NCBI GenBank assembly: GCA_903813345.2
Contig: CAIIXF020000011.1
Location: 26,280,166 to 26,344,165 of the forward strand
DNA from: Owenia fusiformis
Lineage: Eukaryota; Annelida; Polychaeta; Sabellida; Oweniidae
DNA length: 64,000 nucleotides
Direction of reading: 5' to 3'
Program-made: the position numbers and the translations under genes
Shown here: positions 42,806 through 55,700 of the stretch, in pieces
Layout: every line of letters begins with the position of its first letter
Position numbering within the stretch: position 1 is the first letter of the stretch
The notes under the pieces: model-generated
What the model was told of the DNA's origin: nothing
The model's database searches: none
Seen by the model: the letters and a program-made list of their open reading frames with translations, nothing else

Positions 42806-45800
42806 TATAGGGCATCGTGCTATTGCAAATTCCCGTTAGAATTCCCGTAACGTATAATTTGATACCATCATCATCATTTTTTATCTAAACGTTCATAAGT
42901 GTTAAAGTGTGATATTCTTATAAATCGTCGTCTATACGTAAGAATATATACCACACTTATACCATGCAGGAAATAGAAACAAGTTACAAGTGGTCTACCA
43001 AAGACAATGTTTAACTTAGTTTTTTTCTAGTTTACGTTTTCTTTATTTGCTGATAATACAGGTACAATACAAGTAGAACAGGGCCTACGCCGAGGCATTA
43101 TTGGCCCTGTTAAAACGCTAGTCTCGGGAATAAAATCAAATGTAATGGTTACTTAATTGTACATTCTTCGGTCGATCGGGACTGATATGTCTGTGTATTG
43201 TTGTTAAAATAACGAACCCCTTGTTGCTTTGGAGAACAACTACGTCACATCCCGTGAAGTACTACGTTCCGTGTCGTGTGCATTGTGCGCCCACATGTTA
43301 GAATGTAGCTTGCTCTCTTTCATTCAAGTGGAACAGGTCGTCTAAAGGAACATTTTTAACAGACAAATCAAGTGTAATCTTAACATTTACGAGAAGAGGC
43401 GGGTTATCATTGTTATGTCAGCAAAGCTGCACTTCATAAATAAACCATAGACACAAGTCCCCGCTGATTTATATGATCTGGTTTTATTTTTTGCATCAGT
43501 CTAACCGTATCGGTTAAAGACCCTCAACACAATGGAGGTAAGTACCTGGAATGCAAAACTAGGACTTTATGTTATTATGAACGGTGTTGGCGAAGGAGAC
43601 GATTTAGTACCACCACCACCACCACCTCCTTTGTTTTTATTAGGTTTGTCTGATCAAACCCAATCCATTGTAGGAACAGAGATTCGATGATAAACAGTGT
43701 TTGCCTTTATCTCAACATGCAAAAGTCTGTAAGATCATTTAGAGTTACATTTAGTATGCTTTAGTAAAACATTTTGTAAAAGAATTCGGGAATGTAAACA
43801 AAACGTACTATTCTGTTTATCATTCCTAATTAATCACTCGTTAAAATAGTCGGACTCTCATTTCCCGACTACAAATACCTTTTAGGATCATTTATATCCC
43901 GTAGACACTAATGAGAAAATGCAAGAACTAACTAAAATGAATGAGATATCTGAATAGAAGGATAGATTACCTGAACATAGCAAAACGTGTACAGAATCTT
44001 GTGTTTAAAATGTAACTTTGAATGAAACACGTTAGAAAAGTAAAATGAGATAAACTATTTGCAATCGAGCATATTATCAACAACTTGCTTTCCCTTATCG
44101 ATCTCACGGAAATGTAAGAATCTTGGAGCTATAAATGTATGAAAATGGGTTAAGAATCACGGCCAAATACTAGATATAGTATATCTAACGAAGGGTAAAG
44201 AGTCTGCTATCATTAATACACGTCCACACCTCTTTCTAAGTACTTGCACTATTTTTGGCCTGAGAATCGTTACAAAACACCCAAAGGCATGCTGAAATGA
44301 TCATGTAATGATTTTGGAATGAGGTATAATGTCAAAAGCTTTACTCTTCAATGTAAACATAACCTTGGACGAGATCGGGAATACTTAGTTACAAGAGGAT
44401 TGCAGTCTTCGTGTTTACTAATATGTCTAAGAGGAAAGAACAATAGATACCGGATTGTAATTAGTTTTTGCAAAAAGTAAACGTCAAAATAATGAGGCTT
44501 GATGTCCCAGGGTTAAAATGTACCAAAATGGAAAGGGGAATATGACAGTAATAAGGATCTAATAATGTTACGGACTTCTACCTGAACAAGTTTGGAAAAA
44601 TATTTTGTAACACTATGAGTAGTTTTCCATAAAATGAATTTTAGAGTGATTATTGCGAGATAGTGACCAAAACATAAATTTTGACGGTTAACTTTTACGA
44701 CCACTACCATTTTACACCGAGCTTTCATGTATCACATTCACGGAAATTCACAAAAATGGAAATTTTAGGTTTAGGCCGATTATTAAGAATTTCGGAAAAG
44801 TATTTTTGAAAGATTACGACCGGAAAGGTAAGTTTTTTTAAATGAGTCCAAAACTTCAAATAAAAACTCGGAACTCACCTTTCAACAATAGGAGGGGAGT
44901 AATGCCATCCAGATCTACCAATTTTGTAAAGAAACACACTGGCAGACTGGGTTTATGTGAAGGTGAAGATGTCAACATATATGCCTAGATTGATCATATT
45001 AGGAAATCAGCTGATTATACTATTATGGTAAAAAGCAACAATTTAGGCAAATGAAGTTAATGGAAATAAGTGTCGTGCCAGAATCAAAATGCAACATCAA
45101 TTCTCCTGTCTTGTAATCAAGGCTCCCTGCCCACATTGCCCTGAGTGTTCTTTTTGTGGCGTTTACATAGTTCTTTCATATTTTCATTAGTTTCTGAGAC
45201 TAGAGTAAGCGTTAAACTAGATGGATGTCTGATTGTACCTTCGATGATTTAATTTTGAAATCTTCAAAATAATTTAAATGTCTAACACAGAGAAATGGAG
45301 AAGAGCATTAGGGATTCAAATGTCAACAGATTAAAAAGTTGTAATATGCATTTTCGCTCTTTAATCAAAGCAAGATTTCCTAGACGCTGTACTTGGCAAT
45401 TACACAGAAATTACTTTCAAGTTTGAACCCTGGATAATTGTCCATTACGCAAAGTGGACGTTTATTGTCATTAAGTAACAGCACGTTATAATAATGTAGC
45501 TTTTGATGGGGCATACGTTATTTTAAGCATATTAGTTATGGGGATATTAGGAAGATTACACAACCATTGTCTTGATTTTACAATAAAGATCTCATTTGTG
45601 TTGCTTTAGAGGTCAAATGTAAAACAATAACGATGCTCTAAACATGATAAAGAGATGCTTAGCCGATGCAAGAATTTTACTCCTATGATAGATATTTTCA
45701 ACGTCAGAGCATTTATTTACTTGAATACAACCTAAAATGCCATTTTTACCATGTTAGAGTTTTGAAATGATTTAGAATTCACAATTAAGACCCATTATGA

Positions 45801-48800
45801 ATACGGCCAAACTTAATAACTCAAAAACGTGGCACAGTTTTTAAACACCATAGTTATGTACAAGATAATTTTAAGAGAAATATTTAAAAATCATTACTAG
45901 AATTTATCGTTCTATTATATTTTCGTGAATTGCAAAATTGTGTTATACTGTTAGTATTAAATGTTTGGAAGAGCCACAATGCTATTTCCATGCATGCAGT
46001 TACTTAAGTGAGCGCCAATAGTGCCTTACTTATCATTACACGAGCATCGCTAGATCTCTAAACGAAACTTATAATGCACATGACCTTCAACCAGAATATT
46101 AAATTTATTATTGATTACTTCACAAATCGAATTGTTTTAGAAAAACCTTATAATTGTCAGGAAATAAAGAATGCTGCAACTAGCAATAACAACATAGAGC
46201 TTTGTTTTCACAATGCTCGACTAAGATTAGAGATCATTGTTAGGAAAATGACTAAATTCATCGTCACAAATGAAAAGGTTGTCGAGACCTACTAACAGTA
46301 GAAAGAAAAGAATCACTTAAGTTTTCCAGGCAAAAGCCGAGAGAAAGTCACCTTGATACAATATGGAATAATTGCCCGGAACAAATTGTGAAGCATACAA
46401 AAGACACTGATGAAGTAAGACCTGACGCTGAATATGCTCGCACTCATTACCACTATTTTTCTACCTAACAACGTTAATTAAAGGTTCATCTTCCGTAATC
46501 TCACACGTCAGCTAAAGTAAACGAACGCCACGAGGACGACACTTAAATTAGACCACGTGATGCGAAACAACCAATGAAAATGGAATAATAAGTGAGATTT
46601 CGTAGTCGAAGTTGGGATTTCAAATAAGTTCTGGTCATTTATCTCATTTTGATAAATGCATCCCGAGCATGTTTCATTAGGATTGTGTTTATCATTTTCG
46701 CCTCGATCACTGACTTCTTTTATTTCACCTTTCATCTTATTGGATTTCATTCCCCGAAATGTCAGTGTCCTATTAGGATTGATTAATTAACTTTGTTTGG
46801 CATAAGAAGAGGCTGGGACATCATTTTCCGTGTTTGATCAAACACGCGTGACACAATGAGATGTGTTAAATGTAAGCAGAACTCAAGCATATTAAACAGT
46901 GTATGTTACATAAGAAATGTATTTTAAGAACTGGGAATTTTAAGAACAAGAAAAATAACCGTTTTTTTCTTTTATTTGTTCTTGCTTGTAAAATTGTAAT
47001 ATTACAATGTAAATAATTATTCATGATGTTGTTGATGCATGACACATTATCTTTTGGGAATTTATGCAGAATCGTGACCATTTTGAGAAATGACTTCAAT
47101 CAGTCTCGTCTGTCATTTTTAAGATAAGTAATGGTATTTTCTTCATCTAGGTGCTACCTCATTTGAGTATAAAAATCAAGTTGACCTATTGGTTAGGGAG
47201 CAAAGAAATAATACCTGAAAAGTCAAAATGGAAAGGGTGATAAAAATGCCGTAAGAATTTGAGATTATTAGCACTTTCCCTCTCATGAAAAACTACTAAA
47301 GAATTTTCAGCTCTACCTAGATGCATTGCAATAGCATCCTCATCAATTCTTTATCAAAATTACTCATTTGCATAAAGAATTGACTTTTTTTTGTAAAAAA
47401 CGTGTGAAAAACGCTGAAAATACTTTTGTTTCACCTGCTTTTGTCAATATACACCTGAAGAGTACGATAAATAGTCTTTCATAAGATATCCTGGATTTTA
47501 AAATTCGAAACAAATCAATGTTTTGTCCCGTCTAAAAATATATTAAGTTTTTGTCGAAGGCTTGGGAATGAGGACTGTCTATCCCCAGATTTGGGTTATC
47601 AAAAACGTGTCAATTTTCAGAAAAGTGGTCGTTTAATTTTCCATAAATGCTGCATACACGTCCCTTATAGTTTGATCATGCTTATTTTTTCTTAATAAAT
47701 ACTCTTGGCCTAGTTATTAATACTAACATCTCGAGCATGAAGATCAAACGATATTCAAAATTGCATTGACATTCTTTCTCATTCATGAATGACATGAATT
47801 ATTTCAGTTGGATTCAAATGACCGTTCAGTGTTATTGAGCTTGCATTTAATATTTCTGAAAACATCGGGCAAATAATCTGAATATTAAAGGCAGATAATA
47901 ATTCCATCATGCAGGTACCATAATTTATATGTTCACCTTGAGTTCAACTTTAAAATGAGAATCAAAAGAAGGAAAACCAATACAATTTCTAAATCATCGA
48001 TTAAAGTAAGTTATGAATTGAAAATGCAGTTCATGATTCAAAAAGACATACTAATACATCTAATTTTCCGTATCGTGATATTCTAATGCCTCGGTACGGT
48101 CACATTTGATCTACGGTAACAATACGGCGACTGTAGCTTCCCAAAATCGAAAGAAACATGTGATGCACCATTTTTGTGAAGCTTGTATGGCAATTGTGAC
48201 CGAGGTTTTAATTAAACTGAACGAAACAAATGCCATTATTGCTAATTTGTGAGTCTTACTACAAAGTCTGGAGCGTTTGCGAAGATACAATAAACAATAA
48301 ACGAGATACATACCATTGATCATGAGTATAGTGCGTTTTGCATCGATAAAATCATTGCAATTTAGAATGAAATTTATTTCAGGTGTCTTTATTTAGTCTA
48401 AAAGGCAAATGGATTTCAGAATTTTTTTTGTAGGTTTGGAAGATGAAAACATACGAAGCCGTTGAAAATACTAAAAACGGTGTAAAAATTTGTTAACATT
48501 TCAAAAAGCCCCACTTCAACATTTATGATCAATGATAACATTGACGAATATTTCGGAATTATGAGCTAAGATAATCTTGTTTTGATTACATGGTCATGTG
48601 GTCATTTAAGGACCTCAATTACAAACCCTTCATCAAAGATAAATCAAACTCGCAGGTGTTGCTTGCTCTCTAATGTCCCGAGTCTATGATTAGCCTTCGC
48701 GATTCAATTAGTTTTATAAAATAATATATCAGTTGTTTGCAACTCTATGATGAACTCAAATGCGAAAGGCGGTTCCTCATGGATTCACTTAGATTTGCAT

Positions 48801-48943
48801 TTGCAATTAAGGCGCAACTAATGGATAAATTTAATAAAAGGATTTTAAATGATATCAATCTAGCTTATTGATTGTAACCTGTTGTTTGTTTATGTTTGCA
48901 TATATTGATCATTTATTTACCAGTATATCATTAATGCTTTCAG
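42806..48943. other. Long stretch without a supported gene; possible leader exon at 43532
   Basis: A hairpin lies at about 42904-42960 (AGTGTGATATTCTTA against TAAGAAT...CACACTT). Near 43050-43140 the minus strand reads AGGGCCAATAATGCC...GGCCCTGT and then TATTGTACCTGTATTATC, resembling a LINE or SINE tail. A (CCA)5 microsatellite is at about 43608. At 43532 ATGGAG is followed by the consensus donor GTAAGT (43538-43543), which could end a leader exon of the downstream GPCR. The remainder, including frames of 60-80 residues near 44.5, 46.1, 46.5, 46.9 and 48.1 kb, shows no family features. Confidence 0.4.
48931..48943 (+). promoter_or_regulatory. Putative 3' splice site upstream of the GPCR start
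   Basis: TTAATGCTTTCAG ends at 48943 and is followed by GATCAGC; the GPCR ATG lies 31 bases further on. A pyrimidine-rich acceptor so close to the start suggests that a 5' leader exon is spliced on. Inferred from sequence only. Confidence 0.4.
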
Positions 48944-48974
48944 GATCAGCATACGTGCGGGGTACTAGGACACC

Positions 48975-50117
48975 ATGGAGGTGGATAGTGTAACCACTGC
49001 AACATTAGAAACATTTGCAGTGCACGAAATGACTGACGATACACTGGAATACAGTAATGATACGGCATATGAAAACTACGCTAGCTATGCCGATGAGTTG
49101 ACTATATCTATTGAGGAACGTGATAAAAGTATCCGAGTGGCGGTATTTTCAACATGTCTCTGTATCACTAGCCTTATCGTCAATGCTGTTGCCATAACAG
49201 CCATAAAACACTGCCCCGGGAAAGCCACCAACAGTCATTTCCTTTTCATAAACTTAGCAGTTGCAGATATGATCGGATCGATTGCATCGTATTTTGAAGC
49301 ATTGTTCTTCGTGTTGTACAATCTTCAGGGCAATGATAACATATTCGAAGCGGGAGCTGTGATGTTCATGTTATTCACACTTGGATATTTAGCATCTGCT
49401 CTGACTCTGTTGGTGTCGGCGATCATCAGATATTTCGCTATCTGTAATCCCCTCAAGTACGTGCATATCACCACATCAAAGGTCTGTTGTTTCATGACCA
49501 TTGCTTGGATTATCTCAGCCGTAGTTGCGGGACCACTAGTGGCCATCGCATTCCTTTTGGTTTCTCCACCAAGTTTATGGAGGCACCTGAAAGCATTCCA
49601 TGAGGGTTATTCCTACGTTTACCCGATTATCGTATTCATTATATTCACTAGTATTATCATACTATACATCCGAGTCTACAAGGAAACTATGGCGTTGCAG
49701 GAACGATCATCTGAGCTCCATCCAGGATTGCAAGTTCCAGAAAACCATAAAGCGTTTGTCACTACATTGCTACTAGCCGGAACGCTTGTTTTCACAGCCA
49801 TTCCTTATATCGTTATAAGGGTTGCCCGTAGTAGAGGCGGTCCACATTCCGACATGATCGACCGTATCTATTGGGATTTTGTCTATTATCTCCCACTTGT
49901 GAACTTTATCACCGACCCTATCATATATGGCTACAGAACACGTGACTTTCAGAAGGGATACGCGGTTTTGCTCAACAGATGTCGCTGTTGCTCACCGAGG
50001 ATTAAGGCGCGTCTGTCATGTTGTCTAAAAACGAACACCAGGGTTTTAAGGAGTCACAAATATATCACTGCCCCTACAACAAGTAATGGCATAACAAGTG
50101 AGAATTCTATGGTGTAA
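48975..50117 (+). CDS. Class A (rhodopsin-like) G-protein-coupled receptor, 380 aa
   Basis: Seven-transmembrane plasma-membrane receptor encoded in one uninterrupted frame. The start is in strong context (GACACCATGG). An acidic N-terminus of about 53 residues carries an N-glycosylation site (N28-D-T). TM1 is 54-77 with N70 (N1.50); TM2 88-112 with LAVAD and D98 (2.50); TM3 127-153 ending IRY (151-153) instead of DRY; TM4 has W178; TM5 has P217; TM6 has P277 without the usual CW; TM7 ends DPIIY (314-318) instead of NPxxY. Helix 8 is RTRDFQKGY, followed by Cys pairs (CRCC, LSCC) suited to palmitoylation. No cysteines are placed for the TM3-loop 2 disulfide. That absence and DPxxY recall the melanocortin/cannabinoid/lipid (MECA) group, but P5.50 is present and the ligand cannot be assigned. 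Confidence 0.92.
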   Translation: MEVDSVTTATLETFAVHEMTDDTLEYSNDTAYENYASYADELTISIEERDKSIRVAVFSTCLCITSLIVNAVAITAIKHCPGKATNSHFLFINLAVADMIGSIASYFEALFFVLYNLQGNDNIFEAGAVMFMLFTLGYLASALTLLVSAIIRYFAICNPLKYVHITTSKVCCFMTIAWIISAVVAGPLVAIAFLLVSPPSLWRHLKAFHEGYSYVYPIIVFIIFTSIIILYIRVYKETMALQERSSELHPGLQVPENHKAFVTTLLLAGTLVFTAIPYIVIRVARSRGGPHSDMIDRIYWDFVYYLPLVNFITDPIIYGYRTRDFQKGYAVLLNRCRCCSPRIKARLSCCLKTNTRVLRSHKYITAPTTSNGITSENSMV

Positions 50118-53100
50118 ATTGAACACATGAAAATGTAGCCTCGTCTGAGTGCTCCATTAACGGATCAAGTTCGAGTATTTGAGGCTCAGCAGAACCGATA
50201 AGCGATGTGTTGGCCCTTGTGTCAACGAGTGCAACCACAGATTGGTGGGCCTAAAAGTATCCCATTGGATTTCATGTTCGTGAAAATATGTACATGTGCC
50301 CGAGTGCGTATATTGTAAATATCTTCCACTTGATAATAAGGGACATAAGTGATTTACGCTACGATATCGACAAAGGTTCTCAAAGACCATGGATGTCTAT
50401 CCCCAGGGATAGAGGTCCATGCAAGGATTAAACATTAAACGAACGATTTTAAGTCTTGAGTCAAGTTAAGAGCGCCTTACAGACACTATCGGATATAAAC
50501 GATAACCTAGCTTCTTTCTTGTTCAGTCTCGTCCTGGAGTCTCGTGATCCTTGACGTCATAGAATCTCGGATAAGGATCATGGCATATAGTCTTACCAGT
50601 TCGATACATCGCTATTACATCTCGCAGAGTAAAGATGGTGATAGTACATTAGAGACGTAGACAAAGCAATCCATGAAAGTGAGATAAGCGGTGCAATCTG
50701 TCAGGGAATTACTTCACTAGAGACGAAAGGATGCTTGAAATATAAAGAATTATTTTCTGCGTATTGATCTATATGGCGGAAAGTTAATATATTATAACAG
50801 GGTGATCAATCAAAAACTAGTTTAAAAATATCTCCGGAACTCAGTCGTTGTGTACATTATTCATCATCAAATTTCTCGATAGAGGTGCATCATAGAACTC
50901 CATCATAGAACCTGGATATACACTTATCGAGGCAAAGAATGCTACAGTTATAAGAATTTATTTAAGATCAACTTTTAAACAAAATGAAAAGCGTAATAAT
51001 TAAGAGCAGGGGAGTTGAACAAATGTAATTTCAGCGGCAGTATTTTGTAATAATTATTGTAACTGATGATTACCATTTAATATTGATGTTGTTCTGTGAA
51101 TGTTGCTCATATATCTTCCACAATGAAATGTCCGACATGTAATTGCTATTCTAGAAATTCCTGTACATAAACGAGTAAAGTTGTGTTTCGTAGTCCTTAA
51201 TAATCGAAGACCTCATGGATACCATAACATTTTAATTTTAGCCATCTTTACAATCCAATATGATTGCTTAAACTGGGTAGATGAATGTCAAAATTTGAAA
51301 CATATTTATTTCACTATTTTCTGGGTATGTACTGGGAGAGTCAGGAACTTCTTGCGTGATTTGTGTCACTTTCTTGAATTAAACAATGATCTATCAAAGA
51401 AGCGTGTTACTTGTTGACAGCAGGCCTATCATTTCCCCCCGGAGCTTGACAACTGACTTGCTATCTGTATAAATGGCTCTAAAGGGGAGGAAATCCTGGG
51501 TTTAATGAGCATTGTGATCTACTGTTCGTCACGTTTGACTTTTTCGTATTTAATTCTCATTATTTTGGATATCACCTCTTATACTGTACCTCTTCCTGAG
51601 TTATTTTGCGGATGGGATCAAGTGAACGATGATCAGTCCCGACTAGCGCATTACCCATAATTATACATACAGCTTTATACATACATGTACATGCATCTCT
51701 CTATAAACAGATAATGCTCACAATAAATGCATCTGGATTCCCAAATAATTATGGGCTTAAAAAAGTTCTAGTCTAATCTACCTCAGTTTAATGGCACGGC
51801 TCAGAAAAATGTGATGGTTAAGATGAGAATATGTTCGTGCTCACTATTTGTAAGAGGGGAGTGTGTAGAAACTGTGACGATATGTTGTGTCTAGGCACGC
51901 CTTTCTAGTTACCATCACGTGGTTGGCTTTAAGCTGATTTATTCATTGATGTTCGTGCAAAATGTCACGTACGATTGGATATCTAAACGACATCGCTGTG
52001 CAGCGAGACCAGAGAAACTATGGACATCGCCCACGCTTCGACGTTGCACAAAGTATATACAATTAACAGTATGATAAATTCATAAATCAGGGAGTGACTT
52101 TTGGCAGTTACGAATCGGTTCAATATCAATTATTAGCAGACCCCCTTGTTTTCATGTTTCGAGGGATTACTATACATGGTTTTAATTGACGGGTGCAATA
52201 TTTCGCGCCCTTTGGAGGATTGTTTTTTGCGTGTTTCTGCTTATCCTCCCAGACAATATCGATGTGTTCATTGAAAAAGAACATGGCTTGTCCATAAACT
52301 ATACTACTGTAGTATAGCGTTTGAGATTGAATTTACGAGCACAAGATTGTCTCAGAAATTATGATTTAGATTCGAAGTATCTGTGGATGAATACAATTTT
52401 TTTCAACAATTTACCTTATGTATCAGTTTACGTCGACATGTCGATCAGATTTCAACATCGGTTACGTCACAAATTGTAATTTGCATCTTCACAATGTTTT
52501 CTCAGTGTATCGTAGATATCGTTCAATCAACAGCATATAGGCAATATCGTGATTTATATAATGTTTACTATTGAACTAATTTATAAAGAGGTGTTATTTT
52601 TAGCAAGAAAAAAAAAATCGTATATTTCTTTTTTTGCTTCTATGTTGTTTTTGTTAACTGAAAAATTCAGAGATATAGCTTAGTTTCCAATGTTTGTTTC
52701 CTGTTACGCCGGGGTTGTTTCTTGGACTTGATGATTGGTGGGGGTCTTATTACCCATTGGCGTCTCCTCTCTCTTTTCTTGCGATTTTTTGTCACAGAAT
52801 GAATTTACTTGTTAATCTATCTAAAGGTTATAGAAAACTGAACAATAGAACAATAGCATTTAATTCATAAATCTTCATATCGTTAGTGCATCTAGTCGGT
52901 CTATAATCATTGAATTAATGGGAGACAGTATTTTTAACTGCTCCTTCTATTTCGGTTGGCCAAATATTTCTATGACACTCAGTCCAGAGTCCGGAATAGC
53001 ATCCCCATGTCTGTCATTAAGCCAGGTTGATTAATGAACGAATCGGGAATTGTATAGAATTTGTAGAACTGATCGGAAAACGTGTTTTTAACATCGTCAA

Positions 53101-53818
53101 GCCAATATTTAGAGATCTGTTAATCAGGTGGAACACTGATACAAATACCTGGAATCTCCATTTTCTTTTTCAATCCCTGAAAAGTGAAGCTGATCTGAAA
53201 ACTGAAGGATTTATCACTACACCAATCAGGAAAAACATACCTAGTTTGTCAAAATTATTTCTTGATTTGAAAATGCTTATAAATAAAGTATTTAGCGGGT
53301 TGAATACTGTAAGTTTTATTTTATGTTACGCATAAATGTGAAACTATTAAAAGATTTATTTTAGAACCAATAATCAGTTTCCTGAAATCAGGACATGTGT
53401 ATTAGCTCATGAAATGTAATAAAATAGTGTAATATATCAAAAATAAATGGTGGTATTCAAATAATTAACCGAGTTTCTATTCTTCTTTCTGGAGCAAATT
53501 GCAACAAAAACGATAATTTCAGCTATAAATCTATACTTGTATTTTGGTTGCGGCCTGTGTACGTTGGTGTCATTTTAAACTATCAAGGGAAATGACATAC
53601 AAGTATTGCTTTAAAAGGCCGACATACCGAGTTAGTTCTCAAAATCGTCCAATCCCATCGTAAAGAAGGCGGGGCATTTAACACGCAAAATGTCACAACC
53701 TAATGTTTAAATGGGGGGGGGGGGGGGGGCAGAGATCTCCATTTAATGAACAAACATACTGAAGAATGCCATAATGTCATAATGAGTGCCAAGTCTTAGA
53801 TCTTACTATATTATTTAT
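50118..53818. other. No supported gene; one weak exon candidate at 53026-53308
   Basis: At 53026-53308 an open frame (containing EFVELIGKRVFNIVKPIF) is preceded by an acceptor-like TTAAGCCAG and followed by a consensus donor GTAAGT. It could be an exon, but about six frames of 100 codons or more are expected by chance in a window of this composition, and no family is recognised. A G-run (about G19) lies near 53712. No AATAAA signal was seen close behind the GPCR. Confidence 0.35.
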
Positions 53819-54029
53819 ATAGCGCTTTAGCGCCATCCAGTTTTGAAAAAAACGGGGAGCGCTTATAGGCATCGTTGTTTCGTATGAATTACACCGACAC
53901 TTCACACACATAAAGATAAACTTACGATGTAGTCAAAACGACAAACCTGGTAGAAATCCGACCAATAGTTTGCAATAAGAAACGATACTTTTTTTCAACT
54001 CAAAACTGCCACGTGTCCGCCATGGTAGA
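53819..54029 (-). repeat. Diverged copy of the 16.5-kb repeat
   Basis: The reverse complement of this block matches 16566-16775 in order: GGCGGACACGT, GGCAGTTTTGAG, ATCGTTTCTTAT, GGTCGGAT.T.TACCAGGT, then CGATGCCTATAAGCGC and the hairpin remnant. Similarity is moderate with small indels. The TIRs of the 16.45-kb element were not found here, so this may be a core shared by two elements. Confidence 0.7.
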
Positions 54030-54251
54030 AATTAAAAAAATATGCGATATTGGTTAACACGCCAGAAGTGAACAAAATATTATTCGAAAATTCTGAAGCC
54101 GCCATTGATGACGCCATTTGTATGTCGATTTTTGAATAATCAGAGATGTATGCCATCTCAATACAGGCAAGGAGGGTTGGCTGCCAGGATCGAAACTCGA
54201 TATTTTCAAATAATGAAAACGTCTAAATGTCGTTATTTTCTGAAATTATAA

Positions 54252-55208
54252 CCCTACTATTACACCAAACTAGTTCTCAATAAGTTCTCGAAAATGGGCT
54301 TCAACTGTGTACGAACGGACTGGACGTACTTAGAACCGTTTGGGGTATATTTACAAACTTCATCGAACGTACTCGAACGGGTAGGTTCTCTAGAACTTAG
54401 AACATGCTCAAAATGTTCTCTTGATCGTCACGTTCTACAATTAGAACGAGTGACAACCTACTAATGCCTTGGTCACATAGGCTCCGATTTTCACTACGGC
54501 GCCCGGCCGATTGAGTATTTTGTTCAAAATTGAATACAATATTGAACAAAACACTCAATCGGCCGGGCGCCGGCCGATGGATCGGAGCATACGTGTATGT
54601 GACCCAGGCATAACGACGAGCTAGACATACTACGAACGAAACCGTCGTACTTCAATCCTACTAGGGACGTTTTTACAACGAGTTGAACTGTCTGAGGACG
54701 TATTGAGAACGAGGTAAAACTAATTGCAAACGGGTTAAAACTGATTAAGAACGTATTTATCAACGAGTTGGCAAAAATATAGCTATCACACCAAGCAAGT
54801 TTCCACTGCGTTCTTCAAAACTGGTTTTAAACTGTGTGCGAACGGAATGAACGTAGCTATAACATTCTACGGTCTCTTTACGAACTTCATGGACTTCATC
54901 GGACTTCATCGGACGGGAAATGGGATTTAGAATTTTGAATCGATTCAAGTTGATGGCGACCATACCGTTCTGTAATCAGGTCATGATGACCTTATAGACT
55001 AAGGGACGCGTTATACGACGTTGCACACCGATGTGGTGCGACCTGAACGAAATGCGAATGAGATGGACGTATTAAAGACTGTTTATGAACGAAGTATAGC
55101 TAATTATTTTAGACATATTTCCCGACCACAGCCAGATTGAGCCCGTTTTACGACGTTTTCGTAGGACTGGCAAGAACGGGCAAGAACTAGTTTGGTGTGA
55201 TATAGGGG
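54252..55208. mobile_element. 957-bp TIR element with TAA duplication
   Basis: The left end CCCTACTATTACACC runs into AAACTAGTTCT; the right end inverted reads CCCCTATATCACACC and AAACTAGTTCT. TAA flanks both ends (54249-54251 and 55209-55211). The paralogous repeat copy near 55478 runs GATAACCGTCTATGAATTC without the insert, agreeing with the rejoined flanks. A 3-bp TWA duplication is PIF/Harbinger-like. Two internal direct repeats (AACTGTGTRCGAACGG near 54306 and 54829) are visible, and a second element is nested at 54465-54610. No transposase. Confidence 0.75.
54465..54610. mobile_element. 146-bp palindromic MITE nested in the 957-bp element
   Basis: TGCCTTGGTCACAT opens and ATGTGACCCAGGCA closes, with TAA on both sides (54462-54464 and 54611-54613). 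The inner arms GCGCCCGGCCGATTGAGT.TTTTGTTCAA are nearly perfect inverted copies, so almost the whole element folds on itself. It is GC-rich in the middle, unlike its surroundings. Its position shows it arrived after the 957-bp element. Confidence 0.85.
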
Positions 55209-55700
55209 TAACCGACTATAAAATCAAAATATAGTTGAGTTTTGGAATTTTTCATTAGAAAATAAGACCAACATTTACCATTCAAATGTTGAAGTGAACA
55301 AAATGGCGGCTGTTTGAATTCGAATTTTGTATCACGACATGCATAGTCAGTACGAGACAGAATATCGATTTTGGACTCTGGAAGCAAATCAGGGGGACGT
55401 CAAATCCTCCTTGCCAGCCGCAAACCAACATTTTCAAACAATGAAAACGTCAAAGTGTCGTTATTTTCTAAAATGATAACCGTCTATGAATTCAAAATAA
55501 ACAGTCCAAAAGATAAGAACCAATATCTCGATCATTTCTTGCGAGTTTTGGAATTTTTCGTATAGAAACAAGTCCAAATTTCACGATTCAAAGGTTGAAG
55601 TGAACAAAATGACGGCTGTTGGAATTCGAATTTTGTAATCACGACATGCCCATATATGGCAAAAATAAAGATTGGAGTCAATCCTCCTTGAAAACAGGTT

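Larger units (their letters stand above)
54060..55700. repeat. Tandem repeat, ~306-bp unit, three partial copies
   Basis: GAGTTTTGGAATTTTTC occurs at 55237 and 55543, followed each time by GTTGAAGTGAACAAAATG.CGGCTGTT and ATTCGAATTTTGTA. TTTTCAAAYAATGAAAACGTC and TGTCGTTATTTTCT occur near 54208 and 55431. The first copy is broken by the TIR element at 54252-55208. Part of the unit on the minus strand (near 54190) resembles a tRNA T-arm (GTTTCGATCC), so the unit may derive from a SINE; this is weak. Confidence 0.65.

Noticed and set aside
53026-53308. Possible exon with flanking splice signals
   Set aside because: Splice-like signals are common and a frame of about 100 codons is within chance expectation; no family was recognised.
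54175-54270. Second tRNA-like sequence (minus strand, GTTTCGATCC and GGTGTAATAGTAGGGTTA)
   Set aside because: The arms do not pair well and part of the apparent A-box belongs to the terminus of the 957-bp TIR element.
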